A stretch of DNA of 64,000 nucleotides from Parapedobacter pyrenivorans_A (GCF_041925275.1 NZ_JBHEUZ010000002.1:62001-126000); one strand, 5' to 3'. Shown: positions 8,864 to 18,360, counted from the first letter of the stretch. The notes: generated by a model not told the origin, from the letters alone. Made by a program: numbers and translations.

Positions 8864-9838
8864 TCAGAAGATCGCCATATATAGGGAATACAATGACGTG
8901 GCGATAATCAGAATACCGACTGCCAAGAAAAGCGCTTTTTTTGTTACCTTTTTTGTGATGAGGGCACCCAAGGGCGCTGCCAATGCACCCCCCAAGATAA
9001 GGCCGAGAATAATCTGCCAGCTATGGATACCGGTAAAGTAAATCAACACACCGGCGGTGAAATACGTAACAAAAAACTCTGCGGTATTTACGGTGCCAAT
9101 GATTGTACTTGGAGTGTTGCCCTTCCGGATAAGGTTGGAAGTAACAATGGGCCCCCACCCGCCACCGCCAATAGCATCCAGAAACCCCCCAAAAGCGGCC
9201 AGCAAAGACGCCCCTTTCGTGTTTTCTGTCGTCTTGAAATTTTTCTTGAATGCCTTAAGCAGGATGAGAACTCCCAAAATGAGCAGGTAGGCATTGATAT
9301 AAGGCTTGATGCTATCGCCATCGATGACCGACCCGAGCAGGAATGCTCCCAACGACGCAAAAATGACTCCCGGTATGACCAGCTTGAAAAACAAGGACTT
9401 ATTGAAGTTGCCAAACCGGATATGTGAGAGTCCGGAAACACCGGTGGTAAATATTTCGGCCGTGTGCACGGCCGCAGATGCCAGCCGTGGCGACAATCCG
9501 TAGCTAAGCAGTACGGCGCTTGAAGTGGCGCCATAGGCCATACCTAACGCACCGTCTACCATCTGGGCTACAAACCCCGCCAGCATAAACCAAAAAAACG
9601 TTTCATCGAAAAGAAGGTCCCGCGTACTTGCATAGGGAAGATACTTAATTACGACGATGGCTACCAATGCCAATTTCATCAACACGATCCCAATGGAGAT
9701 ATGCCGGGTTGTGATTCGCTTCATTCGCTGAATCGAGTAGGCCTGAACCCTGGCTAATGGACTCATATACTTGTGTTTATAGATATATTCATACGATGCT
9801 TTAATGACTATCCATGTAGCTTCCTGCCCACGGGCCAT
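8864..9838 (-). CDS. TauE/SafE-family anion permease
   Basis: This membrane protein has two TauE/SafE repeats: VDGALGMAYGATSSAVLLSYGL with AAVHTAEIFTTGVSG, and LDAIGGGGWGPIVTSNLI with NTAEFFVTYF. The family exports or imports sulfur-containing or organic anions; the substrate here is unknown. A minus-strand -7 element TATATTTG at 9852-9859 rules out the GTG at 9871. I use the ATG at 9838; ATGs at 9766 or 9724, nearer the first membrane helix, remain possible. It is a single-gene unit. Confidence 0.85.
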   Translation of the reverse strand: MARGQEATWIVIKASYEYIYKHKYMSPLARVQAYSIQRMKRITTRHISIGIVLMKLALVAIVVIKYLPYASTRDLLFDETFFWFMLAGFVAQMVDGALGMAYGATSSAVLLSYGLSPRLASAAVHTAEIFTTGVSGLSHIRFGNFNKSLFFKLVIPGVIFASLGAFLLGSVIDGDSIKPYINAYLLILGVLILLKAFKKNFKTTENTKGASLLAAFGGFLDAIGGGGWGPIVTSNLIRKGNTPSTIIGTVNTAEFFVTYFTAGVLIYFTGIHSWQIILGLILGGALAAPLGALITKKVTKKALFLAVGILIIATSLYSLYMAIF

Positions 9839-9851
9839 CCCAATACCCCGG

Positions 9852-9859
9852 CAAATATA
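9852..9859 (-). promoter_or_regulatory. -7 promoter element for the TauE-type permease
   Basis: TATATTTG on the minus strand matches the Bacteroidota TAnnTTTG consensus exactly and lies 13 bases before the ATG at 9838. I see no good -33 TTTG at the usual distance. Confidence 0.5.
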
Positions 9860-9977
9860 AAAATACAGCACAAATTCTACCTAATAAGTAGATTATTATT
9901 TTTGAAAATTTTATCGTGGAATAGCTCCCCGCAATCCAAAATACATACGCTCCGGCCACTACATAGAATGCATCGGA

Positions 9978-9987
9978 GTTTCGAAAC
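9978..9987. promoter_or_regulatory. Candidate operator, TTTCGAAA core (site 1)
   Basis: GTTTCGAAAC is a perfect 10-bp palindrome sharing its TTTCGAAA core with the longer palindrome at 10108. Both lie in the otherwise empty stretch upstream of the glycan-utilisation genes. A central CG in an AT-flanked palindrome is typical of LacI-family operators. No LacI-type gene is in the window. Confidence 0.3.
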
Positions 9988-10107
9988 GCTGCGTTTGGGA
10001 ATATGCCATTAAATTCCTTTCCTTTGTGCGGAACGTGACGGGTGGTGGCACGTTAGCAATAAATCCGAAATTAAAATAGAATCCTACATATAGATTCTGA
10101 AACCGCC

Positions 10108-10125
10108 ATGGTTTTCGAAAACCAT
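10108..10125. promoter_or_regulatory. Candidate operator, 18-bp palindrome (site 2)
   Basis: ATGGTTTTCGAAAACCAT is an exact 18-base palindrome about 60 bases before the start of the GH127 relic and 350 bases before the GH43 gene. The size and central CG fit a dimeric repressor or activator site, probably for sugar-responsive control of the locus. Function is inferred from position and symmetry only. Confidence 0.45.
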
Positions 10126-10182
10126 ACATGGAAATGATCAAACCATGATAGCTTCATCGCCATTGAAGAAAAATTTAAACAG

Positions 10183-10406
10183 ATGAAAAAACGCTTCTCG
10201 GTACATTTACAATTTTATTTGCTAGTCTAGTAATGAGCGTAACCTTGGCGGAAGAGGGTGATGACAAAATGGTGATTAAGCCAGCGCACACCAAGGTTTG
10301 GATTGCATTTCCGCTCAATGAGGTCAGGCTTTTGCCTGGAAGCCCTTTTTACCAGGCCGTGCAGATCCCTGAGGTTTTCCCGGTTATCGCTTCTACTGAA
10401 GAATGA
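10183..10406 (+). pseudogene. Relic of a GH127-type glycoside hydrolase (N-terminus only)
   Basis: ATG at 10183 starts MKK, then hits a stop unless one A is restored in the A run at 10186-10191. With it the frame reads MKKTLLGTFTILFASLVMSV, a good signal peptide, then KVWIAFPLNEVRLLPGSPFYQAVQ. This matches the start of GH127 beta-L-arabinofuranosidases (FxLxxVRLL..SPF..AQ). The frame then diverges and stops at 10404. The gene is thus frameshifted at the start and cut down to its first ~75 codons out of ~600-800. It sits directly upstream of the GH43 gene and suggests the locus once handled arabinose-containing glycans. Confidence 0.65.
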
Positions 10407-10472
10407 ATTACGGGTTAAAATTCGTTTCTTTGCCACTTATACCATGTAATTATCCGTCTTAAATCATAAACC

Positions 10473-12035
10473 ATGGAAATAATTAAAACAGCATTTTTAT
10501 ACGTCCTCATTTTGCTCACCGTTGCGGGCTGTACCGGTAACAATACCACAAACGAGCAGGTCGAAACGATTGCCATCGTTAACCCAGTATTGCCGGGCGA
10601 CCATCCGGATCCGACAGTTATCAAGATTGGCGATACCTATTGGGCATCGGCCACTTCCAATGAATGGGCACCATTGTTTCCCATCTACAAATCGACAGAC
10701 CTCGTCAACTGGAAGCAGGTGTCATATGCATTTGCCGACCTACCCCAATGGGCACGCAACAATTTCTGGGCGCCTGAATTGGCCTATGACGAGGAGCAAA
10801 ACAAGGTATACTTGTATTATACGGCCCGCGATAAGTCGACTGGGCGTCTCGCCGTCGCCGTCGCCAGTGCGCCATCGCCCGAAGGTCCCTACACCGACCA
10901 CGGTCCGCTGGTGAGCCAGGAGCTGGGCTCTATTGACGCATATGAGGTGAGAGATGGCGACAAGATATACTTGCTTTGGAAAGAGGATGGCAACAGCAAA
11001 GGCCAGCCTACCCCTATGTGGGCACAGGAAATCAATCCTGAGCGTACTGCAATGGTGGGCGAGATGCACGAGCTCTTTACGAACGATGCTGAATGGGAAG
11101 GCCGTTTGGTGGAAGGCATCAGCGTATTCAAGCACAACGACTATTACTACGCCACGTACTCGGCGGGCGCTTGCTGCGAGGTAACCTGCAACTACAAAAC
11201 GGGAGTAGCCCGGGCCAAGCAGTTGCTGGGGCCGTGGGAAAAATACGACCAAAACCCCGTGCTGGTAGACAATGATGATTGGAAGTGTGCCGGCCATGGC
11301 ACGGTGGTGCAGCACGGCAGTGATTTCTACTACCTATACCATGCTTATAACCAAGCGGGCAGCGTATATGTAGGACGCGAAGGGGTGCTGGAAAAAATCA
11401 ACTGGACGGCCGACGGTTGGCCTTCCTTCGCTAACGATGCGGCCTATGACCGCGATGCGAGCGCTTCTGACTATAGTGACGATTTTGCGTCTGTGGCACC
11501 CGTGTGGCGGTGGCGTGTGAACCAACCCGTTGGTTATACCGTGGGCGAGAAGGGACTGTTGCTCACCACATCCCAAGCCAACGACGGCATCGGGTCACTG
11601 CTGGTACAGCCCATCACGTCTATCAACTATGAGGTGACTGCCCGCGTAACTATGGGTTCTACCAATAGCCAGTCGGGTGCCTCCATTACCATGGTGGGTG
11701 GCGCCAACAACCATTTTGGTGCGCCCATTGCCGCTATCGGCATCGGGGTTTTCGGAAACCAGGTGAAGGTTTGGCGGATTGCGAAAGATGATGTGCAGGA
11801 ACTTCAAATACTTGATGTTCCAGCGATTCAAGATGAAGTAACCTTGAAAATGGCCGTGTCTGATGGCCACATCGTCGACTTTTCATGGCAAGATGGTGGT
11901 GCATGGAAAACCGTACTGGAAGGATATGACGCCGCATCGTTAGTGCCATGGGGTATGGGCTTCCGCGTAGGACTAGCCGGTCGAGGTGAGGGTGCTCAGG
12001 TCCGGATCAGCCAACTCGATATCAAAAACAATTAA
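10473..12035 (+). CDS. GH43 family glycoside hydrolase, lipoprotein
   Basis: The 520-residue protein begins with a lipoprotein signal (lipobox LTVAGC, Cys20), so it is probably anchored in a membrane and perhaps surface-exposed. Residues ~36-330 form a five-bladed GH43 propeller. HPDP gives the base Asp46, GSIDAY the pKa-modulating Asp155 and VEGISVF the acid Glu214. A C-terminal beta-sandwich (~340-515, SDDFAS..PVWRWRV) resembles DUF1349-type or carbohydrate-binding modules. GH43 enzymes are mostly arabinofuranosidases or xylosidases; which one applies here cannot be read. It precedes the SusC/SusD genes on the same strand, 350 bases away, probably as part of the same utilisation locus. Confidence 0.88.
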   Translation: MEIIKTAFLYVLILLTVAGCTGNNTTNEQVETIAIVNPVLPGDHPDPTVIKIGDTYWASATSNEWAPLFPIYKSTDLVNWKQVSYAFADLPQWARNNFWAPELAYDEEQNKVYLYYTARDKSTGRLAVAVASAPSPEGPYTDHGPLVSQELGSIDAYEVRDGDKIYLLWKEDGNSKGQPTPMWAQEINPERTAMVGEMHELFTNDAEWEGRLVEGISVFKHNDYYYATYSAGACCEVTCNYKTGVARAKQLLGPWEKYDQNPVLVDNDDWKCAGHGTVVQHGSDFYYLYHAYNQAGSVYVGREGVLEKINWTADGWPSFANDAAYDRDASASDYSDDFASVAPVWRWRVNQPVGYTVGEKGLLLTTSQANDGIGSLLVQPITSINYEVTARVTMGSTNSQSGASITMVGGANNHFGAPIAAIGIGVFGNQVKVWRIAKDDVQELQILDVPAIQDEVTLKMAVSDGHIVDFSWQDGGAWKTVLEGYDAASLVPWGMGFRVGLAGRGEGAQVRISQLDIKNN

Positions 12036-12383
12036 GGTAGCCTGTCTTTTCAAAAGTTAGCACGGACAGTGCGAAACGACCCTGCAGAGATGTACCAACC
12101 TGCGACAGCCCGTTGGGGAGCCTAGGCATGTGTCGATACGGCACAAAGTATGGTCTAAGCTGCAAAGTGGCAGTTCGGAACGGGCTAGAAACGCAATAAA
12201 CAGTGTTATTATGCGGTTTTGTAAAAAAAACATGCATAAACATGCGTTATTTTAAAATCTATTCCATATTATTGTAAGCAAATTCATAGCATCCGTGTAA
12301 AAACGTGCGATGAAAACCAATTGAACCCCCAATTTAATTGAGACGGAACTTAATTATTATTGTGTAACTTAACTTACGTTATT
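12036..12383. other. Intergenic leader region before SusC
   Basis: No gene is seen. AGCCCGTT at 12107-12114 pairs exactly with AACGGGCT at 12179-12186, closing an 80-base segment that contains a smaller CTGC/GCAG hairpin. This could be a structured RNA or a chance repeat. The rest is AT-rich with a short direct repeat (CATGCATAAACATGCGT near 12231) and should hold the SusC promoter, but no exact TAnnTTTG was found. Confidence 0.4.
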
Positions 12384-15300
12384 GTGAAAAAGCAACGACT
12401 AATGTGTACACTGGAAGGTTTTTTGATGTGTTTGTGTTGCGTTTCAACGCTCTTTGCACAGACCCGGACAATTACCGGCACAGTGTATGACCAAGCGAAC
12501 GAGCGCCTGTCTGGCGTGACGGTGCGGGTGGCTGAGACAACTGCCCAAACCTCTACCGACGGCAACGGCAACTTTACCATCAGCGCACCGGAAGCGGGTT
12601 CTCTCGTTTTTACGGCCGTGGGATTTGAAGCGCAAACGGTGCCGATAGGCACACGGACTACGGTGACCATCACCATGGTAAGCAGTGTACGCAATCTGGG
12701 GGAAGTAGAGGTAACCGCCGAATTTGGTATGAAGCGTACGGGCCGGGCCATCGGCTCTTCGGTGCAGCACATCGATGGCAGCACGATCAGCGAATCGGGG
12801 CGCGATGCCTTTATCACCGCCCTGGCGGGCCGCGTGCCGGGATTGAATGTAACTTCTACAAGTGGGGCACCGGGCGCTTCCACCACCGTGGTACTGCGCA
12901 ACATCACCTCCATCTCAGGCAACAACCAGCCTCTTTATGTGGTAGACGGTGTGCCGATGAACAACAGTACGTTTGACCCAATCAATATGGCGGGTGCAGG
13001 CGGCGATTCGTATTCAGTACGTAACCTCGATTTCTCGTCACGCGGCAATGACTTCAACCCCGAAGACATCGAGTCGATCACGGTGCTGAAAGGCGCAGCG
13101 GCCGCAGCGCTGTACGGTTCAGACGCATCTAACGGAGCTATCATTATCACTACAAAAAAGGGTACGGCGGGTAAAGGAAGGATAACTTACAGCAATTCCT
13201 TCAAATTCGACAAGGCCTACGGCTATCCGGAGATGCAGGATAAATATGCCAACGGCTACTATGGCACCACCAATTATTACTACCAAGGTAAGTATGGTGG
13301 GCTTTATCCCGAAGGCGTGCCCATCTACGACAACATCGCCGCTGTGCTACAAACGGGCTATACCAATAAACACAACGTGTCTGTGGATGCGGGCAACGAC
13401 CGGGCAACCATGCGGGCCGGCTTCTCCTACCTGGGGCAGGAGGGGGTGATTAAGACTACAGATTATGATCGGACCAACCTGAGCTTGGCCGGACAGGCCG
13501 CCATAACCGACTGGCTGAAATTCGAAGGCAGTATGCAGTATACGCGTACAGGCAACAAAAAAGTGCTACGCGGCACGGATGGCCCTCTGCACCGAGCCAT
13601 GCTGTGGCCTATGGTGGATAACATGCTCAACTACCTCGATGCCGACGGCAGCCATATGCGCGTAGCCGATTATTACCTTGATACCGACCTGCTGAATCCG
13701 CTCTTTATGCTGAATAAGAACAAGTACTTCGACAAGTCGGATCGCTTCCTCACCAACGTGGCGCTCAATTTGACACCCGTGAAGAACACCTTTGTTAGAG
13801 GGCAGATTGGCTGGGACGTAGGAATGCAGACATTCGAAACCTCGGCACATCCCTACTACGCTGCCAACAACGATGGTGTAGGCCAGTATAATTTGATACA
13901 AGCCAACTTCTCTGACCCCACTATCAATATCTTGGCCGGCTATAACAACAACTTTTTCGAAGACAAGTTCTCCTTTTCCGGCCAGGTAGGCTACCACCAG
14001 TTGGAAAATGCCGTAACCCGGCAAGCGACCTACGGTACCCGTTTCGTCGTGCCCGACTTCCAATCGATCAACAATACGGACCCGGCCACGCAGACTTCCA
14101 CCCAGCGCAATACAAAACGGCGTATACAGGCGTTTTCGGGACAGTTTGAATTCGGCTACAACAACCTGGCATTCATTACGCTGCGGGCTCGGAACGACTG
14201 GTCGTCTACGTTGCCGAAGGACAACAACCGATATTTCTACCCCTCCATCGAGGGATCGCTCATCGTGTCCGACTTACCCTTCATGAAATCCATCCAGGCC
14301 ATTAATTACTTGAAACTACGGGGCTCGCTGGCGCAGGTGGGTAAGGATGCCGGTCCGCTGGAAATCGACCCCCAGTTGGAGGCTACCGAATTGACGGGCG
14401 GGGGGTTCAAATATGGTTTTACCGGACCAAACCCCAACCTGCGGCCCGAGATGACCACGGCACATGAAGCCGGTATCGACCTGCAACTATTCAACAGCCG
14501 GCTGAATGCTAGCTTCACCTATTTCGGCACCCGAAACGAAGACCAGATCGTGAAGGGCTTCCGCCTCAGCTATGCCACGGGCTTTGTGCTGAACACGATG
14601 AACGTCGGGTCGTTCAAGACCTGGGGCTGGGAGGCCCATATCGACGGCGACCTCGTACGCAACCCCAATGGGTTGACTTGGAACGTAGGCTTCAATGCCT
14701 CGCATGGCGATTCGGAGGTGCTATACCTGCCGGAAAACGTAACGGAATACTATAACCCCTACACTTGGAACTCGGGCAATATCCGGAATGGCATCATGGT
14801 GGGCCAACCGATCACCACACTTACGGGCCGCGCTTATGAACGGAACGATGCTGGCGACATCCTGATCAGCCCATCCACCGGTTTGCCGCTGGTGAGCCCC
14901 GTATGGTCAGTGGTGGGTGACCGGGAACCGGACCTCCGCTTCGGCATCACTACCAGCTTACGATACAAAGATCTCCGCCTATCGGCCCTGTTTGCCGGCC
15001 GCGTGGGGGCAACCGTAGTAAACGGCACCAAGCGCGCCATGATGAATAGCGGCACCAGTTGGGAGTCGGTAACACTGCGTGAGAGTGGGCCGCACATCTT
15101 TGAAGGGGTACTGCGCGACGGTAACGAAAACTCAGCAAACCCCACGCGAAATAATATCGTAACCGACTACCGCGTATATGGTACCACCGTGTATATAGGA
15201 AACGATGAAGACTGGCTCGAATCGGGCGTGAACTACCTGCGGCTGCAGGAGTTGCGCCTCTCCTACCGCATACCGGCATCGCTGTTGAGCCGTGCTCGCA

Positions 15301-15488
15301 TTGTAAATGGGCTAGACGTTTTTGTAGTAGGGAACGACCTGCTAACCTGGACCAACTACTCGGGCATCGACGCGGTGGGCAACACGGTGTCTGCCGCTGC
15401 GGGCGGCACGGGCGGCGAAGGGTACGACGTGTGGTCGATGCCCAACCCGCGCGGGATTACATTTGGGGTCAGTTTGGTGTTGAATTAA
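12384..15488 (+). CDS. SusC/RagA-type TonB-dependent outer-membrane transporter
   Basis: The ~1034-residue protein has a signal peptide ending LFAQ and a carboxypeptidase-D-like regulatory domain (RTITGTVYDQANERLSGVTV). A TonB-box-like region, a plug domain (LAGRVPGLNV, PLYVVDGVPMNN, IESITVLKGAAAAALYGSDASNGAI) and a 22-strand-type barrel ending ITFGVSLVLN follow. It imports oligosaccharides with the SusD partner four bases downstream. Start: a TTG at 12360 and an ATG at 12402 are alternatives; GTG at 12384 is preferred because it supplies the positive KKQR n-region of the signal peptide. Confidence 0.93.
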   Translation: MKKQRLMCTLEGFLMCLCCVSTLFAQTRTITGTVYDQANERLSGVTVRVAETTAQTSTDGNGNFTISAPEAGSLVFTAVGFEAQTVPIGTRTTVTITMVSSVRNLGEVEVTAEFGMKRTGRAIGSSVQHIDGSTISESGRDAFITALAGRVPGLNVTSTSGAPGASTTVVLRNITSISGNNQPLYVVDGVPMNNSTFDPINMAGAGGDSYSVRNLDFSSRGNDFNPEDIESITVLKGAAAAALYGSDASNGAIIITTKKGTAGKGRITYSNSFKFDKAYGYPEMQDKYANGYYGTTNYYYQGKYGGLYPEGVPIYDNIAAVLQTGYTNKHNVSVDAGNDRATMRAGFSYLGQEGVIKTTDYDRTNLSLAGQAAITDWLKFEGSMQYTRTGNKKVLRGTDGPLHRAMLWPMVDNMLNYLDADGSHMRVADYYLDTDLLNPLFMLNKNKYFDKSDRFLTNVALNLTPVKNTFVRGQIGWDVGMQTFETSAHPYYAANNDGVGQYNLIQANFSDPTINILAGYNNNFFEDKFSFSGQVGYHQLENAVTRQATYGTRFVVPDFQSINNTDPATQTSTQRNTKRRIQAFSGQFEFGYNNLAFITLRARNDWSSTLPKDNNRYFYPSIEGSLIVSDLPFMKSIQAINYLKLRGSLAQVGKDAGPLEIDPQLEATELTGGGFKYGFTGPNPNLRPEMTTAHEAGIDLQLFNSRLNASFTYFGTRNEDQIVKGFRLSYATGFVLNTMNVGSFKTWGWEAHIDGDLVRNPNGLTWNVGFNASHGDSEVLYLPENVTEYYNPYTWNSGNIRNGIMVGQPITTLTGRAYERNDAGDILISPSTGLPLVSPVWSVVGDREPDLRFGITTSLRYKDLRLSALFAGRVGATVVNGTKRAMMNSGTSWESVTLRESGPHIFEGVLRDGNENSANPTRNNIVTDYRVYGTTVYIGNDEDWLESGVNYLRLQELRLSYRIPASLLSRARIVNGLDVFVVGNDLLTWTNYSGIDAVGNTVSAAAGGTGGEGYDVWSMPNPRGITFGVSLVLN

Positions 15489-15501
15489 AAAAATGATGAC
15501 A

Positions 15502-17370
15502 ATGAAAAAGCTATTCATATATGTGTTTCCGCTATTTCTCCTGTTGGGCAGTTGCGAGAAATACCTGGACGTGAACCATAATGTTGATGCCCCCGCAGAA
15601 GTGGATGGATTCCTTTACTTGGCCAACATCACCCAGCAGTACCAAGGCATCTATTGGGATATCCGAGCCTTGGGCCCGATGACCCAGATGATGGGGACAA
15701 CTAGCTATACCTCTTTCGCCAACCATTATTACAGCCTGGGCAGCGACGCCGGCGGTGAGATCTGGCGGGTGGTGTACTGGAACCAGGGGATGAACCTCGA
15801 AAACCTCATCAACCAATCGATGGAAGAGGAGCATTGGACCCTGGCTGGCGTCGGCCTGGCCATGAAAGCGTTTAGCTGGGACATGCTCACCAAAGTGCAT
15901 GGCGAAGTGCCGATGACCGACGCGTTCGTACCGGGGCTGCTCTCGCACGATTACGACTACCAGGATGCGGTTTACGAGCAAGTGCGGGCATGGGCCTACG
16001 AGGCCATCGAACTGTTGGAGCGCCAAGACGATAACAACTACGGCTCCAACATTAGCGACAACGACTTCATCTATCAGGGAGACAAATCGAAATGGATTAA
16101 ATTCGCTTATGCGGTGATCGTGCGTAACCTGGCGTCGCTCACCAACAAAACAAATTTTACGTCGGACTATGCGCAGGAGCTAATCGATGCGGCCGGCAAA
16201 TCTTTCCAAAATGCGGCCGATGATGCCACCGTTTCCATCGTGGGCGGCTCGCAATCGGCCCCATACAGCGGATATAACAACTTCTGGGGCACCTCGCGCA
16301 ACAACTTTAACTGGGACTATTTCCAGCATGAGTATGCCGTGCAAGTGATGACCGGTACGGTGCCGGAATATGACCAGGCCACGGGCGACAAAATCCGCCT
16401 GCCGGACAACGACTACCATCCCTACCGGTTGGCCGACAAACAGATCATCACTGATACGCTGATGGACCAACCGGGGCATTTCGACCCAAGGGTAACGGTG
16501 AAGTTATCAACGACAAGCAATCCAACATACCTCAACCTGGATGATGCTGATAGTATAAAAGCATACGAATACTACGGTGGTAGCTTTACCGGACGCTCGG
16601 GGCCCATCGGTACCGCACCAAACTTCTACGGACGGGAAGCCACCTCGACATGGCAGGGCAACGAACACGATGGAATCGGCCGCTGGCTGTACCGCGATGA
16701 CGCTCCGTACATCCTCACCACCTATGCCGAAATCCAGTTCTGCCTGGCGGAAGCTTACTGGAAACTGGGGCAGCAGGCACAAGCCTTCGAAGCCTTCAAA
16801 AATGGGGTGCGTGGCGATATGGAAACGGCCGCTCGCTATATCGACACCGGCCGGGAAGGCAGCCCCACAGGCGGCGACAAAATCGAGAAAGGCATCTTTA
16901 CCGCTCTGGGCGAAGAATACCTCAACGGCCCCTATGTTGGTGGTTTGAATATGGCCGACTTCTCCCTTTCGCATATCATGATGCAGAAATGGGTGGCCCT
17001 GTACCCTTGGGGGGCGCCCGAAGCGTGGGTGGATATGCGCAAATACCATTACGATGTCGAATATACGGGCGACTACCCGAGCAATGGCAATGGCTGGATA
17101 CAGGCGTTGCTGGAACAGAAATGGGATAGCGACCCCACGAAGGTATACAAGGGCTTGTTTATGGCGCCGGCACAGGTGCAGGGTCGTAAAAGTGCCTACG
17201 CCATCCAGAACGAGGGCTCGCCAAGCTACCGACTCCGACCACGCTACAACTCGGAGTATATGTGGAACCTCGAATCACTCGAATCATTGAAGCCGATATC
17301 GGGCACCGCTGATAACTACCAGACCTCGATACCGTGGTTTGCGTATCCGGGCGACATACCCACGAACTAA
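15502..17370 (+). CDS. SusD/RagB-type glycan-binding outer-membrane lipoprotein
   Basis: This ~622-residue lipoprotein (MKKLFIYVFPLFLLLGSC, lipobox LLGSC) directly follows SusC. It has the helical TPR-like scaffold of SusD-like proteins; the ending (WFAYPGDIPTN) and the start (EKYLDVNHNVDAP) resemble the SusD/RagB-like group 2 branch. It should cap the SusC barrel and bind glycan at the surface. ATGs at 15493, 15496 and 15502 are in frame; the last gives the tidiest lipoprotein signal. Confidence 0.9.
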   Translation: MKKLFIYVFPLFLLLGSCEKYLDVNHNVDAPAEVDGFLYLANITQQYQGIYWDIRALGPMTQMMGTTSYTSFANHYYSLGSDAGGEIWRVVYWNQGMNLENLINQSMEEEHWTLAGVGLAMKAFSWDMLTKVHGEVPMTDAFVPGLLSHDYDYQDAVYEQVRAWAYEAIELLERQDDNNYGSNISDNDFIYQGDKSKWIKFAYAVIVRNLASLTNKTNFTSDYAQELIDAAGKSFQNAADDATVSIVGGSQSAPYSGYNNFWGTSRNNFNWDYFQHEYAVQVMTGTVPEYDQATGDKIRLPDNDYHPYRLADKQIITDTLMDQPGHFDPRVTVKLSTTSNPTYLNLDDADSIKAYEYYGGSFTGRSGPIGTAPNFYGREATSTWQGNEHDGIGRWLYRDDAPYILTTYAEIQFCLAEAYWKLGQQAQAFEAFKNGVRGDMETAARYIDTGREGSPTGGDKIEKGIFTALGEEYLNGPYVGGLNMADFSLSHIMMQKWVALYPWGAPEAWVDMRKYHYDVEYTGDYPSNGNGWIQALLEQKWDSDPTKVYKGLFMAPAQVQGRKSAYAIQNEGSPSYRLRPRYNSEYMWNLESLESLKPISGTADNYQTSIPWFAYPGDIPTN

Positions 17371-17396
17371 GTTTTGAAATAGTAACTAGTAAAGCT

Positions 17397-18266
17397 ATGA
17401 ACCGATTGAATAAAATAATAGTAGCCATCGTTGCCACGATCTTGTTCGCGGGTTGCGATAAAAACGTAGTGGAATACGACACCACCCCGATCGACGATGC
17501 GACCACGGCACAGTTCCAGTTGCACTATATGGTGCCTACCACAACCGGAACGGCAAACGATATCAACAAAGTCGAATTGAATGGACAGTTGCTGACCAAT
17601 GAAACCACCCCCCTTTCAACGTACAACGCCGTACCTAGCGGCGCGGTGGGCCGGTTTTTCGCCGCCGAGGCGGGAACGGTGAACCTGAAACTGTACCGCG
17701 GCGCAGTGAATGACCTGACACTCGTGTACGACCGCGACTTTGAGCTGCCCGGTGGTAAGCACAACGTGATTGTGCATGACTTTGATGAGCCGCCTATCAT
17801 CATCGACAACGATGCTCCTTACCCCACCATTACCACCGAGCATTCGGGTACCACAGCATGGGTGAAGTTCTATAATCTGCTGTACGAAAAGCCTGGAGAG
17901 CCCACCCCGCTGAGATTACAGTACCAGTTCCAATATGTTACCGACAATAACACGGGCACAAAGAGCGAATGGCAGAACTTGGGGAGCCCGGTTGCCTTTG
18001 GCGAAGCTACAGGTTGGGAACCGATTGTAGTAAACAAAACGGTAGAGATTTCGTCGGGCTACGCCAGAGTAGATTACCGCATCCGCCTCATCGGGGCCGA
18101 TGGCAGCGATGAGGGTAGCCTGCAATTGTTCAATACGGCAAGCGGCGAGATGCGCGACTTCTCGGATTGGTGGACAGGCTATGTAGGTCGTGTGTACCAC
18201 CACTTCCTCGCAGGAAACCGCACCGAAGCACCCGTGGCTAGCATCAGGCAGTTTACGGCAAAATAA
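17397..18266 (+). CDS. Surface lipoprotein in SusE-like position
   Basis: The 289-residue protein opens with a lipoprotein signal (MNRLNKIIVAIVATILFAGC, Cys20). The body is beta-rich with a DUF4397-like stretch (NAVPSGAVGRFFAAEAG..LKLYRG, LPGGKHNVIVHDFD). No catalytic motif is seen. It starts 26 bases after SusD and ends in a strong terminator, so it is the last gene of the SusC-SusD operon. By position it is likely a third glycan-binding surface lipoprotein comparable to SusE/SusF, though I cannot show homology. An upstream in-frame ATG at 17334 overlaps SusD and is rejected because it would bury the lipobox. Confidence 0.75.
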   Translation: MNRLNKIIVAIVATILFAGCDKNVVEYDTTPIDDATTAQFQLHYMVPTTTGTANDINKVELNGQLLTNETTPLSTYNAVPSGAVGRFFAAEAGTVNLKLYRGAVNDLTLVYDRDFELPGGKHNVIVHDFDEPPIIIDNDAPYPTITTEHSGTTAWVKFYNLLYEKPGEPTPLRLQYQFQYVTDNNTGTKSEWQNLGSPVAFGEATGWEPIVVNKTVEISSGYARVDYRIRLIGADGSDEGSLQLFNTASGEMRDFSDWWTGYVGRVYHHFLAGNRTEAPVASIRQFTAK

Positions 18267-18308
18267 ACTCGTTCAACTCCGTTCGCATAGCGGGAAGCCG
18301 CACGGTAT

Positions 18309-18344
18309 AAACCGGTACACCAAAAAATAAGTGTACCGGTTTTT
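18309..18344 (+). terminator. Rho-independent terminator of the SusC/SusD operon
   Basis: A 12-bp perfect stem (AAACCGGTACAC at 18309-18320, GTGTACCGGTTT at 18331-18342) with a 10-base loop runs into a short T tract. It separates the SusC/SusD/lipoprotein unit from the sulfatase. Confidence 0.85.
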
Positions 18345-18360
18345 GTATGGCAAAATTTCA

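Noticed and set aside
10227..10436. 69-codon minus-strand frame over the GH127 relic
   Set aside because: No family resemblance; the opposite strand reads as a signal peptide plus GH127 N-terminus once one base is restored.
12107..12186. tRNA-like gene or group II intron domain
   Set aside because: No T-arm GTTCRA loop or anticodon arm fits, and the small hairpin is too short for a domain V.
17334..17396. Upstream start for the SusE-position lipoprotein
   Set aside because: It lies within SusD and would place 21 residues before an otherwise perfect lipoprotein signal.
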